Notes under the pieces: model-generated
Databases searched by the model: none
Seen by the model: the letters and a program-made list of their open reading frames with translations, nothing else
What the model was told of the DNA's origin: nothing
Part shown: in pieces, positions 41,549 to 48,700 of the stretch
Layout: each line of letters begins with the position of its first letter
Position numbering within the stretch: the stretch's first letter is position 1
Program-made: the position numbers and the translations under genes
IMG/VR virus record: IMGVR_UViG_3300009130_001466
Span: 1-64,000 of that record
Origin: a virus
Length of the DNA stretch: 64,000 bases
Direction: 5' to 3' (one strand)

Positions 41549-41620
41549 TTGACTTTTTGTGTATTCGATGTAAAATAGAGTATGATTACGAATGAGCGGA
41601 CGAAGGACGCGAATGAGTAA
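41549..41620 (+). promoter_or_regulatory. sigma-70 promoter and 12-codon leader ORF
   Basis: Plus strand: TTGACT (41549-41554), 16-nt spacer, TAAAAT (41571-41576), 5 nt, then an ATG at 41582 opening MITNERTKDANE and TAA (41618-41620). This short ORF is GC-rich inside an otherwise very AT-rich gap and contains a CGAATGAG repeat. It may be a leader peptide or the 5' end of a small RNA; the region 41621-41733 is non-coding AT-rich sequence. Confidence 0.5.
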
Positions 41621-41677
41621 TTATATAATAAATATATTAAATATTTATAAGATACTTAATAAATATATATAAGAAAT

Positions 41678-41725
41678 AAGACAAAATTTTTTTGTCTTGA
41701 CTTTTATTCATTTTTGAACAATAAT
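41678..41725 (+). promoter_or_regulatory. hairpin and second sigma-70 promoter before the early plus operon
   Basis: An inverted repeat AAGACAAAA/TTTTGTCTT (41678-41686, 41690-41698) overlaps a TTGACT (41697-41702). It is followed by a 17-nt spacer and AATAAT (41720-41725). The next ATG is 8 nt later at 41734. The hairpin is AT-rich, so it is more likely a protein site than a strong terminator. Confidence 0.5.
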
Positions 41726-41733
41726 GTTTGTAA

Positions 41734-42021
41734 ATGATTAAATTAGACACTTCCAAAGAGAGTTTTTATTTTTGCACAACAGCTGGTTGGTCAACTATTG
41801 TTCAGGCTGAAGACGAAAATAAAGCGGCAGGTAAAGCCATTTCCGAAGGAATTAACTTGCTTAAAGAAGAAGCAGAAGTTTCTCCATGTATTAGGGTTAA
41901 AAAAATTAAAGAAAAATTTGAAGATTCAGATGTTCTGATTAGAATAGATGGTGTATTCGCGGACATTGGGATGCATAAAGAATCTCGGTCAATGGTAGAA
42001 ATAATTAAAAATTTAAGATAA
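41734..42021 (+). CDS. small hypothetical phage protein
   Basis: 95 residues: FYFCTTAGWSTIVQAEDENK, then AISEGINLLKEEAEVSPCIRV and a C-terminal helix SRSMVEIIKNL. The opening FCTTAGWSTIVQA is a motif I recall from T4-like marine phage proteins of unknown function. It heads the plus-strand operon and is coupled to the dNMP kinase gene by a TAATG overlap. Confidence 0.72.
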   Translation: MIKLDTSKESFYFCTTAGWSTIVQAEDENKAAGKAISEGINLLKEEAEVSPCIRVKKIKEKFEDSDVLIRIDGVFADIGMHKESRSMVEIIKNLR

Positions 42022-42608
42022 TGATAGGAATAGCAGGATTAGCCAGATCAGGTAAAGATACATTAGCGAAAAATCTATCCGAGATTATAAAAGAAGATCT
42101 TGGTATTGAGGTTAAGTTATATTCTTTTGCTTTGCCTATAAGATGTCAGGTGGGTAATTTGCTAGAAGATTATTACCATATATCACCATTCACAGAAGAT
42201 AGTGACGAAAAGCTTATAATTAGGCCACTATTAGTTGCTCACGGAGAGCAAATGAAGAAACAATGGGGTGAAGATTTTTGGCTAAAAGAACTGATGACTC
42301 AGATCGAAGAGGATAGATGTGGGGATAAAAAAATATTTCCCATCATTTCTGATGTTAGATTTGTTCCTGAAGCGGAAACAGTGAAAGCTAAAAATGGTCA
42401 AGTCGTCCATATATCCAAAATAGGAAACGCGCCTCCAAATGAAATTGAAGCAGAAAATGACCCATTGGTTCGCCAATGCTCTGACTTACAACACTCTTGG
42501 CCAGCTTACGACTTAGAAGAAATTCATCAATGCAAATATCACGCACAAATCTTGTGGCAAATGCTAAAACAAACCCAAGGAGATGAATGGAAGAAGATTT
42601 ACTGTTAA
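42021..42608 (+). CDS. deoxynucleoside monophosphate kinase
   Basis: 195 residues. P-loop IAGLARSGKDTLAKNLSEII at the N-terminus, then KLYSFALPIRCQVGNL and FPIISDVRFVPEAETV, the pattern of T4 gp1-like dNMP kinases (GxxxSGKDT, then SDVRFxxE). It turns dNMPs into dNDPs for DNA synthesis, matching the nrdAB genes on the other strand. Start and stop overlap its neighbours. Confidence 0.83.
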   Translation: MIGIAGLARSGKDTLAKNLSEIIKEDLGIEVKLYSFALPIRCQVGNLLEDYYHISPFTEDSDEKLIIRPLLVAHGEQMKKQWGEDFWLKELMTQIEEDRCGDKKIFPIISDVRFVPEAETVKAKNGQVVHISKIGNAPPNEIEAENDPLVRQCSDLQHSWPAYDLEEIHQCKYHAQILWQMLKQTQGDEWKKIYC

Positions 42609-43144
42609 TTAATAAAGTAAAAGAAAGCCAAGATGTAGAGAGCCTAAAAGAATTAATTAATAGGCATTCTGGAATTTACGTCGAAATGGTCAACAAGTAT
42701 TTACCAAATTCCTTTGAGGGGATAAATAAAGATGATGTTATGGATGATAAAGATTTTTCCATTTATGATGCCGCAATAAAATTTGACAAGAATAAAAATA
42801 CAAAGTTTAGTACGTATGTAGGAAATCTAACACGTTGGAAATGTTTGAATATTTATAACAAAAATATAAAATACCCCAAAATCTGCATAAACGATAATTT
42901 AGAAAAAAATGTATCCTGTGGGTCGGGCGTTAAATCAATTGAGGAGCAAGAAGATATAAAAAGAATTTTTTCGATTATACAAAATCATTCAGACAAAAGA
43001 GTTCGTACTATTTTTAAAATGCGCTACAAAAACGGGAAAAAGTTAACTCCTTGGAAAAAGATTGCGAAAAAGCTGAATCTATCAATTCAAGGATGCATTA
43101 ATATTCACAATAAATATTTAACAGAAATCAAGAGGTATGTCTAG
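42587..43144 (+). CDS. sigma-70-like phage sigma factor
   Basis: 185 residues. Region 2: IKFDKNKNTKFSTYVGNLTRW followed by KCLNIYNKN, matching the FDPxRGxKFSTYAxxxIR segment of sigma factors, including the melting aromatic residues. Region 4: DKRVRTIFKMRYKNG, TPWKKIAKKLNLSIQGCINI (helix-turn-helix). Region 3 is short, as in small phage sigma factors. It could direct RNA polymerase to the GTGTAA sites of this window; this is inference. Start has AAGGAG and overlaps the kinase gene. Its 3' end is repeated 98 bp downstream before ssb. Confidence 0.85.
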   Translation: MEEDLLLINKVKESQDVESLKELINRHSGIYVEMVNKYLPNSFEGINKDDVMDDKDFSIYDAAIKFDKNKNTKFSTYVGNLTRWKCLNIYNKNIKYPKICINDNLEKNVSCGSGVKSIEEQEDIKRIFSIIQNHSDKRVRTIFKMRYKNGKKLTPWKKIAKKLNLSIQGCINIHNKYLTEIKRYV

Positions 43145-43237
43145 GTAATCTAAAAAAAATCGAATAAAACACTTGACAAATAAATACAAGGATGTATAAA
43201 TATTCACAATAAACATTTAACAGAAATAAAAAATATG
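43088..43237 (+). repeat. tandem duplication of the sigma gene 3' end
   Basis: About 50 bp starting CAAGGATG and ending TATG recur at 43088-43139 and 43187-43237, 98-99 bp apart with a few substitutions and one 1-nt deletion. The first copy is the end of the sigma gene; the second lies in the gap and ends on the ssb start codon. Weaker similarity continues upstream, as expected of an ageing 98-bp tandem copy. Confidence 0.78.
43173..43200 (+). promoter_or_regulatory. sigma-70 promoter of ssb
   Basis: TTGACA (43173-43178), 16-nt spacer, TATAAA (43195-43200). In the first copy of the duplication these positions are coding and read differently (GCATTAAT in place of GTATAAAT). The transcript leader is about 28 nt, longer than elsewhere in this window. 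Confidence 0.72.
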
Positions 43238-43624
43238 TATAGCAAAACAGTACTAGTAGGAAATCTCGCAAGAGATCCAGAGTCACGCCAAGCAGGGGAA
43301 ACAAACGTTACCCGTCTTGTTGTAGCAGTTAACGATGCCTATTCTAAGGATAAGGTATCTTATGTAGACGTAGAAGCTTGGGGTAAGCTTGGCGAAATTT
43401 GCCAAAAGTATCTAAGCAAGGGCCGCCAGGCATTGGTTGATGGCCGTTTGGTTCAAGACACCTGGGAAAAGGATGGAAAGAAGAACTCTAAGCTTTACGT
43501 AAAAGCTGACAATGTCCAATTTCTTGGCAGCAAAGACAAAAATAGTTCACCTGATTCAGCATCCGCTCCAGCTGGCAATACAGCCCCCTCATCAACTGGA
43601 TCAGACGAAGACATTCCCTTCTAA
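43235..43624 (+). CDS. ssb: single-stranded DNA-binding protein
   Basis: 129 residues, bacterial-type SSB. The OB fold is KTVLVGNLARDPESRQAGET, VAVNDAYSKDKVSYVDVEAW, QKYLSKGRQALVDGRLVQD and SKLYVKADNVQFL. A Ser/Pro/Ala linker follows, then the acidic tip DEDIPF, the host-type tail for partner binding. It coats ssDNA for the phage replisome. Codons are GC-richer than the neighbouring sigma gene, suggesting recent bacterial ancestry. Start codon lies at the end of the repeated segment, and the stop overlaps the next start (TAATG). Confidence 0.92.
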   Translation: MYSKTVLVGNLARDPESRQAGETNVTRLVVAVNDAYSKDKVSYVDVEAWGKLGEICQKYLSKGRQALVDGRLVQDTWEKDGKKNSKLYVKADNVQFLGSKDKNSSPDSASAPAGNTAPSSTGSDEDIPF

Positions 43625-44715
43625 TGCAATTAATCGTAGAAGCTCCTATTAATTCACTGAGTTTCGGAAACGTAACTTACAACCTCTTGCGTCAATTTTG
43701 GCGCAAGGGCGTTGATGTTATTTGGTATCCACTATCAGGTAACGCAAGCTTTGAATCTTTTGGCGATAAATTAGATAAAGATTTTGGCAAGTGGTTGCAA
43801 GATTCAGCCGCTAACGCAAATAAGAAAATTAATCAAGACATCCCTTCTTTTAAACTTTGGCACCTAAACGGTTCTCAATCTAGGATTGGTAGCAAGCAGT
43901 TTTTGTATTCATTTTACGAACTCGACAAACCTACAGAAGAGGAGATTAATTTGGCAAAGTTCCAAAACAAGGTTTGGTTTTCAAGTAATCATGCCGCAAA
44001 CCTTTTTAAGCAAGAGGGTGTGGACGCTGGCGTTATTCCTGTTGGTTTTGATGAAGATTTTCACAAAACAAATAAGCAGTATTTAAACCCAGATGTGGTT
44101 CATTTTGGACTAATGGGTAAATTTGAAAAACGAAAGCACACAGAAAAGATTATTAAGCTTTGGCTTTCTAAATATGGAAACAATAATAAATATCAACTAA
44201 GCGTTCTTGTTACAAACCCATTCTTTAAAGAAGAAGAAAACAAAAATCTTCTTGCAAACTGTCTGGAAGGTAAACGGTATACAAATATTAACTTTTTACC
44301 CTATTTAAAAACAAATACAGAAGTTAATGATTTCCTAAATGCAATTGACATCGACCTCACTGGTCTAAGCGGTGCAGAAGGTTGGAATTTGCCAGCCTTT
44401 AATGCGAGTTGTCTTGGAAAGTGGTCTATTGTTCTGAATGCTACATCCCATAAAGATTGGGCAACAAGTGCCAACTCTATTTTAGTTGAACCAAATGGGA
44501 TCGAACCCTGCTATGATGACAAATTTTTTCAAGAAGGGTCTGCCTTCAATCAGGGCAACATCTTTACTTGGGATAGTGACGTAGTGTCGCAGGCGATGGA
44601 TAATGCTGTCTCTAAAAAGGGACAAATTAACACAGAAGGAGAGAAGCTAAAACAAGAATTTTCTTATAGTCGTTCTGCAGACCGCTTACTTAAAGGGATT
44701 AAGGAATCTGTATAA
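43624..44715 (+). CDS. glycosyltransferase (GT-B, GT4-like)
   Basis: 363 residues. N-terminal APINSLSFGNVTYNLLRQFW, then VVHFGLMGKFEKRKHTEKII at the start of the C-terminal Rossmann domain and DIDLTGLSGAEGWNLPAFNASCLG, the GT4-type donor loop (E-G-x-x-L/P-x-E is replaced by GAEGWNLPAFNA). Likely adds a sugar to a phage or host component; donor and acceptor unknown. It is coupled to ssb by a TAATG overlap. Codon use is similar to ssb rather than to the sigma gene. Confidence 0.8.
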   Translation: MQLIVEAPINSLSFGNVTYNLLRQFWRKGVDVIWYPLSGNASFESFGDKLDKDFGKWLQDSAANANKKINQDIPSFKLWHLNGSQSRIGSKQFLYSFYELDKPTEEEINLAKFQNKVWFSSNHAANLFKQEGVDAGVIPVGFDEDFHKTNKQYLNPDVVHFGLMGKFEKRKHTEKIIKLWLSKYGNNNKYQLSVLVTNPFFKEEENKNLLANCLEGKRYTNINFLPYLKTNTEVNDFLNAIDIDLTGLSGAEGWNLPAFNASCLGKWSIVLNATSHKDWATSANSILVEPNGIEPCYDDKFFQEGSAFNQGNIFTWDSDVVSQAMDNAVSKKGQINTEGEKLKQEFSYSRSADRLLKGIKESV

Positions 44716-44718
44716 AAT

Positions 44719-44734
44719 TGGCACAGGCATTGCA
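44719..44734 (+). promoter_or_regulatory. sigma-54-type -24/-12 promoter of the HSP20 gene
   Basis: TGGCAC-AGGCA-TTGCA matches the sigma-54 consensus (GG at 44720-44721, GC at 44732-44733, 12 bp apart, as required). The predicted +1 is near 44745 and the HSP20 ATG is at 44748, so the leader would be only about 3 nt. No enhancer-binding site was sought. Confidence 0.65.
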
Positions 44735-44747
44735 AAGATAAAAGCCT

Positions 44748-45113
44748 ATGTATACAAAATTAATAGATCAAATTGAAAACGCCTTCTATGAAGGCTTTAC
44801 TGACAAGTCTTTTCGTAAACACGGCAAGGGTTATGTTGGGCCATTAGAAATTAAAGACGAAGAGGATTTTTATATCGTTAAAAAGGTTATTGTTGGATTT
44901 AGTTCTGACGAAATTACTGCGAATGTCCGTAAAAGTATCTTAAAGGTTTTCGTTAATGATGAAAAACAAAAACCAATTGATATTGTCAATTTAAGAATTG
45001 ATACCGACTATATTGACGCTTCCAAAATTTCATCTAAATTAAAAAACGGAATTATGGAAATCAAACTCCCAAAATCTGAAAATTCTAAAACAGTTCAAAT
45101 CTCTGTAGATTAA
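44748..45113 (+). CDS. small heat shock protein (HSP20)
   Basis: 121 residues with an alpha-crystallin-type core: EDFYIVKKVIVGFSSDEITA, KVFVNDEKQKPIDI and the final MEIKLPKSENSKTVQISVD, the strand pair before the C-terminus. The usual I-x-I/V tail is seen as VQISV. HSP20s keep unfolding proteins soluble and are found in T4-like marine phages, where they may aid virion assembly. It has its own sigma-54-like promoter and a strong terminator, so it is an independent unit. Confidence 0.85.
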   Translation: MYTKLIDQIENAFYEGFTDKSFRKHGKGYVGPLEIKDEEDFYIVKKVIVGFSSDEITANVRKSILKVFVNDEKQKPIDIVNLRIDTDYIDASKISSKLKNGIMEIKLPKSENSKTVQISVD

Positions 45114-45119
45114 ACAAGA

Positions 45120-45150
45120 GCCCCCGATTGAAAAAGTCGGGGGCTTTTTT
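45120..45150 (+). terminator. rho-independent terminator after HSP20
   Basis: GCCCCCGA (45120-45127), 9-nt loop, TCGGGGGC (45137-45144), then six T. A perfect 8-bp GC-rich stem and T-tract, the strongest terminator in the window. Confidence 0.92.
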
Positions 45151-45160
45151 ATAATCAGTT

Positions 45161-45574
45161 ATGCCGTTATATTTATACGAAAATGTAGAAACTGGAGAGA
45201 TCTCAGAGATCCTTCAGAGTATGAACGATGTCCACGAGTACCACGGTAAGGATGGATTAGAGCAAGGGCTTTGGAGGCGCGTTTACGTCAATCCTACGCT
45301 ATCTTTTGACACCAAGATGGATGCGTTTGACTCAAAATCTTTCGTTGCATCCACAGTCAACAAAAATGACACATATGGAGACCTTCAAAATAGAGCGGCA
45401 GAAGCATCAGAAATTAGAGCTGGAAAGAATGGGGGCATAGATCCAGTAAAGGAGAAATACTACAAAGACTATAATAAAAAAACGAATGGCAAGCTCCACC
45501 CTCAAGAACAAAAAGAAAAATTCAAAAAGGCTATAGAAAAAGCAGAAAAAAAAGGCTTAAACGTAGAGCTTTAA
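45161..45574 (+). CDS. FmdB-like small protein without zinc cysteines
   Basis: 137 residues. The opening MPLYLYENVETGEISEILQS is like FmdB/CxxC_CxxC_SSSS putative regulators, which begin MPxYxYxCxxCG, but the zinc-binding cysteines are replaced. The rest is charged and helical (HPQEQKEKFKKAIEKAEKKG). Similar proteins occur in phage genomes near small structural genes; function unknown. It begins only 10 bp after the terminator, so it needs its own start, though no promoter was identified. Confidence 0.7.
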   Translation: MPLYLYENVETGEISEILQSMNDVHEYHGKDGLEQGLWRRVYVNPTLSFDTKMDAFDSKSFVASTVNKNDTYGDLQNRAAEASEIRAGKNGGIDPVKEKYYKDYNKKTNGKLHPQEQKEKFKKAIEKAEKKGLNVEL

Positions 45575-45590
45575 TATTAATATAAAAAAT

Positions 45591-45740
45591 ATGAAAATAA
45601 TATTAGAAGAAAAAGACTTTAATTATATTTACAGCATTTTAATGTCCCTGCCAATAAGAGAACTTGAAAAAGTTCAAGAAATTTTGAAAGCACTGGAATC
45701 AAAAAAAGATTCTAAAGATCAACCTGTAGAAGAATCTTAA
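45591..45740 (+). CDS. small hypothetical protein
   Basis: 49 residues: MKIILEEKDFNYIYSILMS, then IRELEKVQEILKALESKKD and an acidic end. Probably a helical hairpin. It starts 17 bp after the FmdB-like gene and ends 4 bp before the stop of the opposite-strand giant fibre gene. No Shine-Dalgarno sequence is seen, but the spacing and codon use are like real small genes here. No function can be given. Confidence 0.55.
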   Translation: MKIILEEKDFNYIYSILMSLPIRELEKVQEILKALESKKDSKDQPVEES

Positions 45741-45743
45741 AAT

Positions 45744-48700
45744 TTATACAGCGGAGGTATTTATTTCTCTCCAATTTGATCCATTGTGAATATACATATT
45801 GTCGCCACTATACATAATCTGGCCACCTACGCCTGGGGTACTTGCGCCAGTCCATAAAGGCACATTCATATAAGTTCCTTGGTCAAAATCTAAGAAAAGG
45901 GTGTCTTCTCCCTTGGATTGTGTTTGGGTTATTTTACTGTCTTTTATTACGGACCCAGCTATATGCTGAGAATCTATATTATCTCCAAAAACAAAAGTGT
46001 TTTGCCCGCTTGATTCTATATCTTCTCCAAAGAAAGTAGATTTGTTTGAATTTTGTACATTTATTCGATCTCCGTATATAAAAACATTACTAGAACTCTT
46101 AACATTATTATTAAAGCCCTTAATTGATAAATTTGAAACAAAACCGCCAACGCCCGACAGTGTATTTCCGTACCCTAAAATATCACAATGCCTAAAGTCA
46201 ACAAAAGTACTAGTGTCACCAAATTTAACAAAAGTAATATCTTCCCCAAGAATCCTTGAATGCTCTACTCGCACCCTTCCAGTTAAATTAATATTGGAGC
46301 CCAAAATATCTGAGTAATCTAAATCATGATCTATGTTAATATTATTCCCTTGAATTTTGGAATCGGCTGCATTGCTTATATCGCTTTGGATTAAATTAAA
46401 AACAGAACAGCGATTAATGCCACTCAACTCTGAATCGTTAACATAGTTTAAATTAGACGACAATATGGATCTTGCATTAGAATTTATTAAATTATTTGCG
46501 GAAGAACTCGATAATCCAAGAACATTACAGTTACCAAGATTCGATATTGATGAATCGGTTACGCTAGATAAGTTTGAAGCGTAAATATTTTTGATTTCTG
46601 AGTAGAATGCACCAGAAACCGTAGATTCGTCGTGGTTGAAACAAAAAACGTCTAGAGAAGCCCTGAAAATATTATCGGATGAATTCTGACTACTTCGAGT
46701 AAAATTATGACCACCAATAACGAACAAATTAGAACAAAAATCAAGTTTATTCTTTTTCCCAAATATATAATTTGAATCTTCTCGTGTATTCTGAGTGTTG
46801 AATGCCGCCCCAGTAATACTATTTTGCTCGCCTATAATAAGTGAGTAGACTGAAGGTTCTTCACCTACAATTTCGTTTTCGTCTCCAAAAATTAAATTAT
46901 TACGACCAGACAAAGTATTTTCAGCACCATTTATAATCGTACTTTTCCGACCATAAATAGTATTATTTAGCCCATTTAAAATTGTAGAGTAGGTGTTGTT
47001 AAGGACGTCTGTTGCATCTAACTCCGATACTTCAGTTAATATTTTATTTCTGTTTCCATTTAAAATGGTTGAATTGGCGCTTTTGATTCTTTCCCCGCTT
47101 TGTGATATTTCGTTTCCGATACCATTGAAGATTGAAGAATAATGCGCCGCTTTAACTAAAGATCCAAGACTGTTGGAAATATTACAAAATATTGGATAAT
47201 TATCCGAATCTTGAAAGCTGCTAACATTAGGGCCCCTATAGCCGCTTTCTATGCTTGAATTCATAGAATTGCTTATTGATAGAAGTTGTCCATGTGTGCT
47301 GCACCTAACTGAAGAAAAAATGGAAGAGAGACTTTCCCAAGTCTGCCTTCTGTCATTAAAATCACGAAGTAAATCGCTTTCTTCCATACCGCTTAATTCT
47401 GGTATTACAAAATCGTGTCCAAAATTAAAAGTATTTCTAAAACCGAATTCGCCATACAGGGAATGGGTCACTGCATGTATATCATTTCTTTTCCCATTTA
47501 ATATAAAACCGCCTATTCCGTCTACACTATTCTCTTCTCCTCCGAATATATGAGAATGTTTGTTTTGCACAGCTTCCAAATTTGAGCCGTTAGCGAAGAC
47601 GCCCTCTATAACGAATCTCTCACCAGCCTTGTTTGAACCTATTACATTGTTTTCTCCATTAATTATCGTGTTGTAATTTTTATAGTCTCTGTTGAAATAG
47701 TAGAATCCTTTATCTAAATTTTCTGAAGACGACCCAGTTAAAAAACTCAAATTAATTGTATTACCTGTGCCGCCAAATATGTAAGAATTGTGCCCAGAAG
47801 CTTTATTGTTTATGCCCGCTACTATTGAGTTCGCTCCAGCTAACTCATTTCCAGATCCATTTAAAATAGTAGAAAAATCAGACTGAACTTTATTTTCGAT
47901 TCCATTCAGAATAGACGCATAAACAGGGGCATCAAAAACCTTTTGTTCAAACCAATAACCTGAAATTCTCTCAAAACCATCTGTGGCCGACCAAGTATAC
48001 CAAGGTTGAGGATGAATATCGCTTTCATAAATTTCGCTATACAGCAGGTCTTGAAATGGAAACTTAGTAAACTGAGCGGCAAAACCCACTTCTCTGATAA
48101 TTCCAGTGTCTGCGGTTGTAAAACTAATTGTCACGTCGGTATTTGTATCGATCGTAGAACCATCTGGAGTTAAAATAACTCCATTATCTGACTCAATAAT
48201 AGAATTTCCAGTTCCACCAGCAATAAATGAATCACTAGAGTCAATAATATTATTACCTCGGCCAGCCGTTATAGAACATCTTTCAGAATCTTCCACAACG
48301 TTTATTCTGCCAGCAGAAATGCAAGAATCTAAAGAATCTTTGACATCATTGTTTCTTCCCGCAAGAATTGCTACACCAGTTCCAGTTAAATTATTATCCT
48401 GTCCACCAAAAAGGGTAGCATAAAGACCTGATGCGGTGTTATTTTGCCCGCCAACTAAAATAGTCTCGTCACCAAATACATCATTATTTGAACCCCCAAC
48501 TAATACGCTTCTGTCTCCACTTATTGAATTATTATTGCCACCTACAAGGGAAGACTCAGTTCCAATAATATAATTAGATCTACCTCCCACTAAAGAGGAA
48601 TGAGTTGAGTTTTGTATTTTGTTTGTTTTCCCTCCGAGTAAAACAGAAGAAGTGGAACCAGTTATAGTATTATCATCTCCTACTCCAACTAAAGATCCAG

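Noticed and set aside
41521-41733. A tRNA or attachment site in the AT-rich gap.
   Set aside because: No cloverleaf with a T-arm GTTCRA-type sequence could be built, and no second copy of a likely att core was found. A tRNA scan was not possible here.
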